64,000 bases of DNA. Source: Polaromonas sp. A23. GTDB taxonomy: Bacteria > Pseudomonadota > Gammaproteobacteria > Burkholderiales > Burkholderiaceae_C. The notes beneath the pieces are model-generated. The model saw only the letters and a program-made list of their open reading frames with translations. It was not told the DNA's origin and ran no database searches. Location: positions 301,944 through 365,943 of the forward strand of contig NZ_MUNO01000045.1 in the NCBI RefSeq assembly GCF_002001015.1. The letters are read 5' to 3'. The first letter of the stretch is position 1. Every line of letters starts with the position of its first letter. Positions 7,751-16,011 of the stretch are shown one piece after another. Position numbers and translations under genes: made by a program.

Positions 7751-10036
7751 TCAGAAGGCCTCCGGCATGCGGGCCAGCCGCGCTGAATTGAGCACCACCA
7801 GCAGCGAGCTGGCCGCCATGCCCAGGCCAGCCAGCCAGGGTGGCATGAAGCCCAGCACGGCCAGCGGCACACACACAGCGTTGTACAGGGCTGCCCACCA
7901 CAGGTTCTGGCGCACGATGGCCCGGGTGCGGCGCGCATGCCGCAGCAATGCAGCCACGGCCGCCAGCTGGCCACCCAGAACAACAAAATCGGATTTGGCC
8001 TGCGCCAGCGGCACGGCCTGGCCCATGGCGACCGACACATCGGCGCAGGCCAGCACCGGTCCGTCGTTCATGCCGTCACCGACCATGGCCACATGCCGGC
8101 CGCTCTGCTGTAACCTGCGTACATGGGCCAGTTTCGCCTCTGGCGTGTGTTGCCCATAGGCCTCGTCGATGCCTGCGCGCGAAGCCAGCCGCGCCACAGC
8201 GGCCATCAGATCACCCGAGAGCAGTTGCACCTGCAGGCCCAGGGTCTGCAGCGCACCCACGGATGAGCTGGCCTCCGGCCGCAAGGCTTCGTCCATGTCG
8301 AAGCTGGCGAGCCAGCCTGCTTCATCCGCCAAATGCACCTGGGGGCCATTGGACGCATGGACGGGAACCGGCATCCCGCAAAAAGTGGCCGACCCCAACC
8401 GCATGAAGCGCTGTTGGCCGCTCGCGCCACAAGCAACATGCCCCTGCAGTCCCTGGCCGGGAACTTCAGTCACATCAGTTGCAGATCCGGGCACAGTGCC
8501 TGCAGCTTGAACAATCGCCCGCGACAGGGGATGCAGGGAATGCTGCGCCAGCGCAACCGCCATCAGCAATGCCTGCGACGGATCAAGGCCCTCACGGGTG
8601 CGGCTGACGGCCACGGTCATGCGGTCTTCGGTCAGTGTGCCGGTCTTGTCGAACACCACCGTGTCAACCGCCGCACAGCTCTCCAGCGCCTCCAGCCGAC
8701 GCACCAGCACGCCGCGCCGCGCGAGCGCACCTGCAGCAGCCAGCGTGGCGGCCGGTGTGGCCAGCGACAACGCGCAGGGACAGGTGACGATCAACACGGC
8801 CACGGCCACACCAATCGCATGCGCCGGATCACTCGGCCACCACCAGAACGCGGCGGCAGCGCTGGCCAGCAACACGAGGAGCACAAAAGGCCCGGCGATG
8901 CGGTCGGCAATACGTGCCAGCCGCGGCTTCTGCACCGAAGCCTGTTCCATGAGCGCCACAATGGCGGCATAACGCGTCTCGCTGCCTGCGCGCTCCACCC
9001 GGACCAGCAGCATGCCGTTCAGGTTGTGGCTGCCGGCAATCACCGCACTGCCGATGCGCCGCTGCAGTGGCGTGGATTCGCCGGTGAGCAGGGCCTCGTC
9101 GACCTGGCTTTCACCGGCCGCCACCGTGCCGTCGGCCGGAACCACATCACCAGGCAGAAGGCGGATCAGGTCGCCCGGAACAAGGCGGCGCACCGGAACG
9201 CGCTCGAACACGCCATCGGCACCCTGCCGCTCCACGCTGTCGGGCAAGCTGCGCATCAAGGCCTCCAGCGAGCCTGCAGTGCGGTCACGCAAGCGTTGCT
9301 CCAGCAGGCGCCCGGACAGCAGGAAAAACACAAACATGGTGATTGAGTCGTACCAGACCTCTGCGCCCCAGCGCGAGGCCGGATCGAAGGTGGCGGCCGA
9401 GCTGGCACCGAAAGCGATGAGGATGCCCAGCGCCACAGGCACGTCCATGCCGATGCGCCGGTTGCGCAGGTCGCGCAGTGCCGCCAAAAAAAAAGGCCAG
9501 CAGGAAAACAGCACCACCGGCAAAGTGAGCACCCAGGAGGCCCAGCGCAACAACCCCTGCGCCTCGGCCGATATGTCGCCCGCCTCGGCAATGTAAGCCG
9601 GGAAGGCGTACATCATCACCTGCATCATGCAAAAGCCAGCGACCAGCCAGCGCCAGAGCATCATGCGCTGGGCCTGAATGCGCGGCGACGCAGCCAGCAT
9701 GTCGCCCGCAGGCAAGGCGCCATAACCGGCGCGCTGCAGCGCGGCAAGCCAGGCGGAGGGCCGGCCCCGCTCTGGCGTCCACGCCACACGGGCCACCGCA
9801 CTGGCACCGTTAACCTGCACGCTCTCGACACCGGGGAGGTTTTGCAGCACCTCTTCAACCGTGAGAGAACAGGCCGCACAGTGCATGCCCTCGATCGCGA
9901 GGTAGGACTCCCAGAAGCCCGGCCGTCCAGTCAGCGGACGGCTGAAACCTTCCCACTCCGCGCGTTCATCCAGCGCCGACCAGCGCGAAGCCTGCAGCGC
10001 GGCGCCGCTGTCGACCAAGAGGGTGGCAGTTTGCAT
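7751..10036 (-). CDS. ccoI: CcoI/CtpA-like P1B copper-exporting ATPase for cbb3 assembly
   Basis: 761 residues. A heavy-metal-associated domain with GMHCAAC (50-56) precedes the membrane domain with the metal-binding CPC (419-421). The phosphorylation site is DKTGTLTED (463-471), and MVGDGMNDGP closes the nucleotide domain. This P1B-type ATPase supplies copper to the periplasm for the CcoN binuclear site rather than for detoxification, judging by its place directly before ccoS and the ccoNOQP operon. Its own FNR/ANR-like box is 34 bp upstream. The start ATG gives MQTATLL. An N-terminal ferredoxin domain, present in some FixI proteins, is absent. Confidence 0.93.
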   Translation of the reverse strand: MQTATLLVDSGAALQASRWSALDERAEWEGFSRPLTGRPGFWESYLAIEGMHCAACSLTVEEVLQNLPGVESVQVNGASAVARVAWTPERGRPSAWLAALQRAGYGALPAGDMLAASPRIQAQRMMLWRWLVAGFCMMQVMMYAFPAYIAEAGDISAEAQGLLRWASWVLTLPVVLFSCWPFFLAALRDLRNRRIGMDVPVALGILIAFGASSAATFDPASRWGAEVWYDSITMFVFFLLSGRLLEQRLRDRTAGSLEALMRSLPDSVERQGADGVFERVPVRRLVPGDLIRLLPGDVVPADGTVAAGESQVDEALLTGESTPLQRRIGSAVIAGSHNLNGMLLVRVERAGSETRYAAIVALMEQASVQKPRLARIADRIAGPFVLLVLLASAAAAFWWWPSDPAHAIGVAVAVLIVTCPCALSLATPAATLAAAGALARRGVLVRRLEALESCAAVDTVVFDKTGTLTEDRMTVAVSRTREGLDPSQALLMAVALAQHSLHPLSRAIVQAAGTVPGSATDVTEVPGQGLQGHVACGASGQQRFMRLGSATFCGMPVPVHASNGPQVHLADEAGWLASFDMDEALRPEASSSVGALQTLGLQVQLLSGDLMAAVARLASRAGIDEAYGQHTPEAKLAHVRRLQQSGRHVAMVGDGMNDGPVLACADVSVAMGQAVPLAQAKSDFVVLGGQLAAVAALLRHARRTRAIVRQNLWWAALYNAVCVPLAVLGFMPPWLAGLGMAASSLLVVLNSARLARMPEAF

Positions 10037-10069
10037 GGAACAAGCCTAACGACGGGCAGTAGCGCCCGC

Positions 10070-10083
10070 TTGACATGGATCAA
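10070..10083. promoter_or_regulatory. FNR/ANR-like box in the ccoI / usp divergent promoter
   Basis: TTGACATGGATCAA matches the FNR/ANR pattern at 9 of 10 fixed positions. It lies between ccoI (start 10036, minus) and the stress-protein gene (start 10142, plus). The 58-bp distance to the usp start resembles the other boxes here, so it probably serves usp and perhaps both directions. Confidence 0.7.
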
Positions 10084-10141
10084 GCGGGCGGGACAATGCT
10101 CACCCTAAGCTGCAACCCATATCAACCCAGGAGAGACCAAC

Positions 10142-10585
10142 ATGTACAAACGCATACTCGTCGCAACCGACGGTTCCACACTTTCAAAAAAGGCCGTGCG
10201 CAGCGCCATTGACCTGGCGGGCGCCGTTGGCGCGGAACTGGTCGCGCTTTACGTGGTTCCACGTTATCCGACCGCCTATTTCGAAGGAGGCGTCACCATT
10301 TCGTCGCAAGACGTGGCACGCATCGAGAAACAATGGGCCGACAAAGGCAAGGCTGTGGTTGAAGCCGTCAAGCTCGCGGCGCAAGGCGAAGGCATCAAGG
10401 CCAGAGCGGTCATCGCGTCTTCCGATCTGGTGGCCGAATCCATCATCAATGCCGCAAAAAAACAGAAATGCGATCTCGTCGTCATGGCCTCGCATGGCCG
10501 CAAGGGCATCAAACGCGTCCTGCTGGGCAGCGAGACCCAGCATGTGCTGACGCACAGCAGCGTTCCCGTGCTGGTGTTGCGCTAA
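10142..10585 (+). CDS. Universal stress protein, UspA family
   Basis: 147 residues, one UspA domain. MYKRILVATDGST forms the first strand, and ASHGRKGIKRVLLGSETQ is the ATP-binding region with the expected glycines. It is cytoplasmic. AGGAGAG precedes the ATG. A second usp gene follows after 32 bp on the same strand, so the pair is probably one transcript driven from the FNR-like promoter shared with ccoI. Stress proteins under FNR/ANR control are known from anaerobic energy stress in pseudomonads; the same role is inferred here. Confidence 0.93.
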   Translation: MYKRILVATDGSTLSKKAVRSAIDLAGAVGAELVALYVVPRYPTAYFEGGVTISSQDVARIEKQWADKGKAVVEAVKLAAQGEGIKARAVIASSDLVAESIINAAKKQKCDLVVMASHGRKGIKRVLLGSETQHVLTHSSVPVLVLR

Positions 10586-10617
10586 ACTGAACTTTACCCA
10601 ACAAGGAGCAAAGAAAA

Positions 10618-11040
10618 ATGAGAATTCTGTTCGCCGCTGATGGCAGCAAATACACCAAAAAAGCCCTGGCTTTTCTCGTCACGCATGAAAGCCTGGCTGG
10701 CCCGGACGGTGAGGTGGTCGTACTCAATGTCCAGGCGCCTGTTCCCGGCCGCGTCAAGACCATGCTGGGTTCCGCCGAAGTCGCGGCCTACCATGCGGAA
10801 GAATCACAAAAGGTGCTGGCGGCCATCGAACGCTTTCTCAAGCGCCATAAGATCGCCTTCAAGACGCTGGCCGTTGTGGGTTCGCCCACGGCAGAAATTC
10901 TTCGCGCCGCCAAGCGGGAGAAGGCGCACCTGATTGTGATGGGCACCCACGGCCACGGCCTCCTGGGCCGTGCCGTGATGGGCAGTGTGGCCCAGCGCGT
11001 GGTCACGGACTCGGATATTCCGGTGCTGCTGGTTAAATAA
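10618..11040 (+). CDS. Universal stress protein, UspA family
   Basis: 140 residues with MRILFAADGSKYTKKAL at the N-terminus and the nucleotide-binding segment GTHGHGLLGRAVMGSVAQRV near the C-terminus. It diverges clearly from its upstream neighbour (the first strand is FAADGS rather than VATDGS), so this is an old duplication rather than a recent copy. AAGGAGC lies 11 bases upstream of the ATG. A GC-rich hairpin that may end transcription follows the stop codon within 6 bp. Confidence 0.92.
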   Translation: MRILFAADGSKYTKKALAFLVTHESLAGPDGEVVVLNVQAPVPGRVKTMLGSAEVAAYHAEESQKVLAAIERFLKRHKIAFKTLAVVGSPTAEILRAAKREKAHLIVMGTHGHGLLGRAVMGSVAQRVVTDSDIPVLLVK

Positions 11041-11045
11041 GCTCA

Positions 11046-11070
11046 CACAGGCGGGCCCGGCCCGCCTGTG
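11046..11070 (+). terminator. GC-rich hairpin after the usp pair
   Basis: CACAGGCGGGC and GCCCGCCTGTG form a perfect 11-bp stem with a three-base loop directly after the second usp stop codon. No T-run follows, so it may be a weak or factor-assisted terminator. Confidence 0.55.
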
Positions 11071-11113
11071 CTGCCTATGTCAATAGGGGCAAGTTTTACC
11101 TGCCCTATGGCTC

Positions 11114-11686
11114 TCAGGCCTTCGGTAGCGTCACCCCAACCTGCCCTTGGTACTTGCCACCGCGGTCCTTGTAGCTGACCTCGCAGACGTCGTCCTTGTC
11201 GCTTTCAAAGAACAACACTTGAGCGCAGCCTTCGCCCGCGTAAATTTTGGCGGGCAACGGCGTGGTGTTGGAGAATTCCAGCGTGACATACCCTTCCCAC
11301 TCGGGCTCGAACGGCGTGACGTTGACGATGATGCCGCAACGGGCGTAAGTGCTTTTCCCCAGACAGATGGTCAGCACGTTGCGCGGGATGCGGAAGTACT
11401 CCATCGTGCGGGCCAGCGCAAAGCTGTTGGGCGGAATAATGCAGCTGTCGCCATGGAAATCGACAAAACTCTTTTCATCGAAGTTCTTCGGGTCAACCAC
11501 CGTGCTGTGAATGTTCGTGAAGACCTTGAACTCGGGCGCACAGCGGATGTCGTAGCCGTAGCTGCTGGTGCCGTAGCTGATGATCTTGTGCCCCTCGCGC
11601 TCGCGGATCTGGCCCGGCTCGAAGGGCTCGATCATTCCGGTCGTTTCCGCCATGCGGCGTATCCATTTGTCGCTCTTGATGCTCAT
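11114..11686 (-). CDS. dcd: dCTP deaminase
   Basis: 190 residues, the length expected for Dcd. [14 protein letters not shown] at the N-terminus, [20 protein letters not shown] in the centre and [12 protein letters not shown] near the C-terminus are the characteristic segments; the glutamate in TLEFSNTT is in the catalytic region. The enzyme deaminates dCTP to dUTP in the cytoplasm for dTTP synthesis and acts as a trimer. The start at 11686 has AAGGAA upstream; the six-residue longer frame does not. It is convergent with the usp pair and probably has its own promoter. Confidence 0.96.
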   Translation of the reverse strand: MSIKSDKWIRRMAETTGMIEPFEPGQIREREGHKIISYGTSSYGYDIRCAPEFKVFTNIHSTVVDPKNFDEKSFVDFHGDSCIIPPNSFALARTMEYFRIPRNVLTICLGKSTYARCGIIVNVTPFEPEWEGYVTLEFSNTTPLPAKIYAGEGCAQVLFFESDKDDVCEVSYKDRGGKYQGQVGVTLPKA

Positions 11687-11753
11687 GTGGGAGATTCCTT
11701 GCAATGCCAGTGATTGTAGGCAAGCTGCCTGGACTCCCGGTGGTCGGTCAATT

Positions 11754-11808
11754 TGCTATTAATTTAGTAGCTTAAGGCGCCCGTGGGTAAAGGGCAGAAG
11801 GCCGATTT
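11754..11808 (+). repeat. Family-2 dispersed repeat, intergenic copy
   Basis: A roughly 55-bp sequence beginning GCTATTAATTTAGTAGCTTA and ending AGGCCGATTT. It matches copies at 22750, 24332, 27740, 40547, 43102, 49451 and 63801. It lies between the dcd start and the guaD stop codon. The shared layout is a GCTAT...TAGC imperfect palindrome, then CGCCCGT, then AAGGGC-AGA-GCCGATTT. Confidence 0.8.
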
Positions 11809-11813
11809 GATTA

Positions 11814-13124
11814 TCAATTTCCGCGAATTAGCGCGTCGGCGCTGGCCGCCTGCGAAATCACGGTTTTCTCGACCAACCGGTCATCGCCCAGCACGATCAG
11901 TGCAAACAGCAGCTCATCGAGGCTGGCGGCTTGCGCCGTCTTGCGGGCCAGCAGTGGCGTGGCCTGCGGATTGAGCACCACAAAGTCGGCCTCGCAGCCG
12001 GGCAACAGGTTGCCCACCACGCCTTCCAGGCCCAGTGCCTGCGCCGCGCCTGCGGTGTGCTGCCACCACAAATGCTGGGGTTTAAGTGACACACCTGTCT
12101 TGGTCTGCCCTTCCCTGCCTACGTAATACGCCGCCAGCATGGTGTGAAACGGGCTGAAGCTGGTGCCGCCCCCCACGTCACTGGCCAGCCCATACAGAAA
12201 GCCCGCGCGATCTGCATTCTTGTAGTCGAAAAACCCGCTGCCCAGAAACAGGTTGCTGGTCGGGCTGACGGCCGCGGCCGTGCCCGTGCTGCGCATCAGC
12301 GCGCGGTCTTCCTCGTCGATGTGAATGCAATGCGCGTACACCGCGCGCGGACGCAGCAGGCCGAACTGTTCGTAGACGCTGAGGTAGCTGCGTGCCTTTG
12401 GGTACAGCTCGCGCACCCAGGCGATCTCGTCCCTGTTCTCCGCCACATGCGACTGGATCCACACATCGGCATATTTGGCAGCCAGCTCACCCGCGCCGCG
12501 CAACTGCGCTTCGCTGCAGCTGGGCACAAAACGCGGCGTGATGGCATAACCGAGCCGGTCCACGCCGTGCCAGCGCGAAATCAGTGCTTCGGTATCGACC
12601 AGACTTTGTTCGGTGGCATCGCGCACGCCATCGGGCGCGTTCTGGTCCATCAGCACCTTGCCGGCAATCATGCGCAGGTTCTGCCGCTGCGCCTCGCCCA
12701 ACAGCGCATCGACGGATTCAGGGTGCGAGGTCGCAAAGGCCAGCGCCGTCGTGACGCCGTGGCGCAGCAGTTCTGCTATGAAAAATAGAGCTGCCTCGGT
12801 ACTGTAGTCGGGGGCCGAGAAGCGTTTTTCATGTGGAAAAGTGTAGTTCTCCAGCCACGGCAGCAGGCCTTCGGCCGGCGAGCCGATAACGTCGAGCTGC
12901 GGGTAGTGGATGTGCATGTCGACAAAACCGGGGGCAATGATGCGCCCCGGCAGGTGCTGCACTTCCAGCCCGGAATAACGCCCGGCCAGCGCCGTGTAAT
13001 CACCGACAGCCTGGACCACCTGGCGCCCTGCAGCGTCGGGGCCAACGACCAGCAGGCCGTCGGTCTCCAGCACGGCTTGCGCCGGGCCGGAAAAGTAGAG
13101 GATGGAGGCGCGCCAGGCTTTCAT
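11814..13124 (-). CDS. guaD: Guanine deaminase
   Basis: 436 residues of the amidohydrolase superfamily. PGFVDMHIHYPQLD (about 65-78) is the first metal-binding pair together with the family marker HYPQ. QSHVAEN and YAHCIHIDEED carry the later histidines, and LASDVGGGTSFS supplies the final aspartate. It converts guanine to xanthine and ammonia in the cytoplasm. With XdhAB in the same window it feeds guanine into urate. No signal peptide is present. The gene stands alone on the minus strand with queD upstream. Its 3' end lies just after a family-2 repeat. Confidence 0.95.
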   Translation of the reverse strand: MKAWRASILYFSGPAQAVLETDGLLVVGPDAAGRQVVQAVGDYTALAGRYSGLEVQHLPGRIIAPGFVDMHIHYPQLDVIGSPAEGLLPWLENYTFPHEKRFSAPDYSTEAALFFIAELLRHGVTTALAFATSHPESVDALLGEAQRQNLRMIAGKVLMDQNAPDGVRDATEQSLVDTEALISRWHGVDRLGYAITPRFVPSCSEAQLRGAGELAAKYADVWIQSHVAENRDEIAWVRELYPKARSYLSVYEQFGLLRPRAVYAHCIHIDEEDRALMRSTGTAAAVSPTSNLFLGSGFFDYKNADRAGFLYGLASDVGGGTSFSPFHTMLAAYYVGREGQTKTGVSLKPQHLWWQHTAGAAQALGLEGVVGNLLPGCEADFVVLNPQATPLLARKTAQAASLDELLFALIVLGDDRLVEKTVISQAASADALIRGN

Positions 13125-13179
13125 GCCCGCAAGAATACTTCAGTGAGCAGGCTTGCCCATAAGCGAGAGCAAATAAGGA

Positions 13180-13542
13180 CTATAGGCTCCACATGCAGCT
13201 GTCGCCCACAGACTCGCGCCACACCCGCACCGAGCTCAAGGCCGGCAGGCGGGGTTGCAGCTTGCCGGCAATAAAACGGCACAGGTTTTCCATCGTTGCC
13301 GGGCCCAGTCCGGGCACGTCGTCCAGCAGGTGGTGGTCCAGCAATTGGCGAAGCTGCTCAATCTCCAGCCGCACCAATGCCAGGTCCATCACCATGCCGG
13401 AGTCTGGATCAGGCTGTCCGCTCAAAAATACTTCGGCGTTGTAGGTATGGCCGTGCACGCGCCGGCTGCTGTCGACCTCGATCTCGCGTTTGAGGGTGTG
13501 CGCTGCGTCGAAGAAAAACTTCTGGCTGATGGTGTAGCTCAT
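13180..13542 (-). CDS. queD: QueD-like 6-carboxy-tetrahydropterin synthase family protein
   Basis: 120 residues of the PTPS/QueD fold. FFDAAHTL, VHGHTYNAEV and LDHHLLDDVPGL contain the zinc-binding and catalytic histidines, and PATMENLCRFIA supplies the substrate-binding glutamate. In E. coli QueD a catalytic cysteine sits four residues before HGH; here the stretch reads EVDSSRRVHGH, with serine at that place. The only later cysteine near the end (CMWSL) is not equivalent. The start overlaps the queE stop as ATGA. The gene pair argues for 7-deazaguanine (queuosine precursor) synthesis, but the changed active site leaves the exact reaction open. Confidence 0.85.
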   Translation of the reverse strand: MSYTISQKFFFDAAHTLKREIEVDSSRRVHGHTYNAEVFLSGQPDPDSGMVMDLALVRLEIEQLRQLLDHHLLDDVPGLGPATMENLCRFIAGKLQPRLPALSSVRVWRESVGDSCMWSL

Positions 13543-14171
13543 CGGATGCCTGTGATCTTGTGGGTCTGCAGGCTCAAGCGCCATGCGGGGCGCTGCATGC
13601 ACAGGGCAATACAGGCCTGGGTGTTGTCCGCGCGTTGGGCATTGTCCATGGGCTGCAGATAGCGCTGACTGAAGTTGGCTGCTTCCAGTTCTGGCAAATC
13701 AAAACCAGGCTGGGGCCAGACCAGCTTGAGCTCCTGGCCCTCTCGCTGAACCCAGGGCGCGCCCGCCTTGGGGCTGACGCAGAGCCAGTCGATGCCGGCG
13801 GGTGCCGCGATGCTGCCGTTGGTTTCCACCGCAATTTCAAAACTGCGCGCATGCAGCGCGGCTATCAAGGCGGCATCGAGCTGCAGCAACGGCTCCCCGC
13901 CGGTCATCACCACCAGACGATGCCCGGCACTGGCCGGCCACAGGGCTTCGATCTGCCGGGCCAGCGACTCGGCGTCGGCAAACTTGCCGCCCAGGGTGCC
14001 GTCGGTGCCGACAAAGTCCGTGTCGCAAAACCGGCAGACAGCGGTGGCCCGATCCTGCTCGCGGCCCGACCACAGGTTGCAGCCCGCAAAGCGGCAAAAC
14101 ACTGCCGGCCGGCCTGCGTTGCCGCCCTCACCCTGCAGCGTGTAGAAAATCTCCTTGACCTGGTAACTCAT
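13539..14171 (-). CDS. queE: 7-carboxy-7-deazaguanine synthase, radical SAM
   Basis: 210 residues. The iron-sulfur cysteines are spaced C-x14-C-x2-C (GCNLW, then VCRFCDTDF, about 31-49), the expanded motif described for Burkholderia QueE instead of the usual CxxxCxxC. VMTGGEPLLQ is the SAM-binding GGEP motif, and VETNGS lies further on. It converts 6-carboxy-tetrahydropterin to 7-carboxy-7-deazaguanine. It overlaps both neighbours by four bases: the upstream BMP protein gene and the downstream queD. No queC or queF is in the window. Confidence 0.94.
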   Translation of the reverse strand: MSYQVKEIFYTLQGEGGNAGRPAVFCRFAGCNLWSGREQDRATAVCRFCDTDFVGTDGTLGGKFADAESLARQIEALWPASAGHRLVVMTGGEPLLQLDAALIAALHARSFEIAVETNGSIAAPAGIDWLCVSPKAGAPWVQREGQELKLVWPQPGFDLPELEAANFSQRYLQPMDNAQRADNTQACIALCMQRPAWRLSLQTHKITGIR

Positions 14172-15256
14172 GGCGTTTTCGCCAGCTTGCCCTGCACACC
14201 CTGCACCAGGAAGTTCATGCCGAGGATCTGTTCGTCCGTCAGCGTCTTGCCGGCGGCCAGCACCTCGCGGCCTTCGTTGTCGAGCAAGGCCGTCCGCGCA
14301 TGAAAGGGGTGCAGCTTGCCGGCGGCAATGTCGCGCTGGCGCGCCAGCACTTCGTCGGCAACCTTTTTCGGTACTTTGGGGCCAAAGCTATCGACGCGGA
14401 TCATGCCGTCCTTCACACCACCCCACACCGTGCCGCTTTTCCAGCTGCCGTCCAGCATGGCTTTGGCGCGCCGGGTGTAATAGTCGCCCCACTGGTGTGT
14501 GACGGCCAGCAACTGCGCATCAGGCGCCACCTTGCGCATGTCCGAGTGGTAGGCAATGGCCAGCTTGCCGCGCTCCTGCGCCGCACTCATCACCGCGGTC
14601 GATCCTGTATGAAAGGCAATCACCTCGACCCCCTGGTTGAACAGAGTCATGGCCGCCTCACGCTCGCGCGGCGGGTCGAACCAGGCACCCAGCCAGACCA
14701 CCTTGACCGTCGCCTGCGGATTGACCGACCGCATGCCCAGAGTGAAGGCGTTAATGCCCTGGATCACCTCGGGAATCGGAAAACCCGCCACATAACCGGC
14801 GCTGCCGGCCATGCGTCCCGCCGCGATACCCGCAAGGTAGCGGCCCTCGTAATAACGTGCATTCGCCACCGCCACATTGGATGCAGTCTTGTAACCGGTG
14901 ATGGACTCGAACTTCACGTCCGGAAAATCCTTCGCCACCTTGAGCGTCGGCTCCATGTAGCCAAAGCTGGGCGTGAAGATCAGGCGGTGCCCCTGGCCGG
15001 CCAGGTCGCGGATCACACGTTCGGCGTCGGCGCCTTCCGGGACGTTTTCAACATAAGTGGTTTTCACCCTGTCTCCCAACGCAGACTCGACGGCCTTGCG
15101 GCCCTCTTCATGCTGGCGCACCCAGCCGGCGTCAGTCAGCGGCGCGACATAAACAAAGCCGATTTTCAAAGGCTCTCTGGCAGCCGGAGGCGTTTGGGAG
15201 AAAACGGGAGAAATAAAACAGGCGGCCGCGAGCGCGGCTGCGAGGTTTTTATACAT
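14168..15256 (-). CDS. BMP-family periplasmic substrate-binding protein (orphan, coupled to queE)
   Basis: 362 residues with a Sec signal peptide (about 1-20, cleavage near VFSQ). The BMP/PnrA-type binding fold is shown by IGFVYVAPLTDAGWVRQHEE, GADAERVIRDLA and FGYMEPTLKVAKDFPDVKFE. It closely resembles the lipoprotein at 17979-19130, the partner of the BMP-type ABC transporter. Such proteins bind nucleosides or related purines. No permease or ATPase adjoins this copy; instead its stop codon overlaps the queE start (ATGA). It may share the transporter at 19-22.7 kb or deliver a 7-deazapurine; both are inference. Confidence 0.85.
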   Translation of the reverse strand: MYKNLAAALAAACFISPVFSQTPPAAREPLKIGFVYVAPLTDAGWVRQHEEGRKAVESALGDRVKTTYVENVPEGADAERVIRDLAGQGHRLIFTPSFGYMEPTLKVAKDFPDVKFESITGYKTASNVAVANARYYEGRYLAGIAAGRMAGSAGYVAGFPIPEVIQGINAFTLGMRSVNPQATVKVVWLGAWFDPPREREAAMTLFNQGVEVIAFHTGSTAVMSAAQERGKLAIAYHSDMRKVAPDAQLLAVTHQWGDYYTRRAKAMLDGSWKSGTVWGGVKDGMIRVDSFGPKVPKKVADEVLARQRDIAAGKLHPFHARTALLDNEGREVLAAGKTLTDEQILGMNFLVQGVQGKLAKTP

Positions 15257-15380
15257 GGTGGTCCTCTACATGGCCCCGGTAAACAAAAACACCGCGCGCC
15301 GGGACAGCACAAGGGTGAAGCACTATTTTAGCCGCTCAAGCACTACAGCTCTGCGAAGAGGCTCTCCCCGCCCCTACCAG

Positions 15381-15470
15381 CAGGAGCCGCGGATCTGGCT
15401 TTGCCAGTCCGCAGGCGCAGCGGCCCCCTCGGGGGGGCAGGGCGCTACACGCAGTGAGCAACCGTGGGGG
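15381..15470. repeat. Family-1 GC-rich dispersed repeat, subtype A
   Basis: It reads, in minus orientation, CCCCCACGG...GCCCTGCCCCCCCGAGGGGG...CTGCGGACTGGCAAAGCCAG...CCGCGGCTCCTGCTG. The copies at 42528 and 52106 have the same order. It contains two hairpins (CCCCC/GGGGG and CTGGCAAAGCCAG) and ends one base before the stop codon of the adhesin-E-like gene, so it may act as a 3' structure for that gene. Confidence 0.75.
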
Positions 15471-15857
15471 CTAGTAACTAATACAGGCAATTTCCAACAA
15501 AGCCTGCTGGAAAGGTTGTGCGGCCACCGGCTCCCATCGCCGCGGTACGGGGTCTTCAAACACCACCTCCCCCAAACCCATTTGCTGTGAGAGCAGCGCG
15601 ACGGACAGCAGGCGCGCACGTTGACGTTTGCAGTCGAATTCACTGTGGTGCACCCTGGAGAAGTATCCCTTCTCGTCAATGATCTGTACAAGTTGGTAGT
15701 CCATCAACCACCACATTTTCACCACGCCGCCCCGGCCGCGCAGGGTAGTCCGGTCGATGTAAGTAATGACCATCTGGTCAACCATGACCGGCGTCCACTG
15801 CGCCGCTGCACCAGCGCTCAAACACATCAAGGTACAGAGTAAAACGAGGCGTCTCAT
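15471..15857 (-). CDS. Secreted protein resembling the surface-adhesin E family
   Basis: 128 residues with a Sec signal peptide (about 1-20, ending SAGAAAQ). The mature part has WTPVMVDQMVITYIDRTTLR, VVKMWWLMDY, SEFDCKRQRARLLS and a C-terminal EIACISY. The single disulfide-capable pair, the W-x-x-V opening, the DC-x-x-x-R core and the W-x-x-V-A end match the short Adhesin_E-type domain common in betaproteobacteria. The biological role of these small periplasmic or secreted proteins is unclear. The start at 15857 is chosen because the longer frame adds 55 residues without a signal. Divergent from the response-regulator gene. Confidence 0.75.
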   Translation of the reverse strand: MRRLVLLCTLMCLSAGAAAQWTPVMVDQMVITYIDRTTLRGRGGVVKMWWLMDYQLVQIIDEKGYFSRVHHSEFDCKRQRARLLSVALLSQQMGLGEVVFEDPVPRRWEPVAAQPFQQALLEIACISY

Positions 15858-16011
15858 CAGTTGCACTTGGGGAGTGTCATTTATGCCTACTTTACCCCGC
15901 CCTGCTGTCCTGTATCCGTCCGCTGGCCAATACGGCCGTGAAGCGAGGATAATCCGCTGAAACGGCCTCTCATCGCCCGGCCACAATGCCTTACAAAGGA
16001 AGCCAGCAAAG

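Noticed and set aside
12774..12794. Partial family-2 match in guaD (GCTATGAAAAATAGAGCTGC)
   Set aside because: Only the first third matches and the encoded peptide FFIAELL fits the normal guanine deaminase sequence; likely coincidence.
13143..13190. Possible decayed family-2 copy between guaD and queD
   Set aside because: Only CTTGCCC and ATAAGGACTATAGGC recall the consensus; too weak to count.
15257..15380. PreQ1-type riboswitch in front of the BMP-queE-queD operon
   Set aside because: I looked for a short pseudoknot with an A-rich tail and found none that fits.
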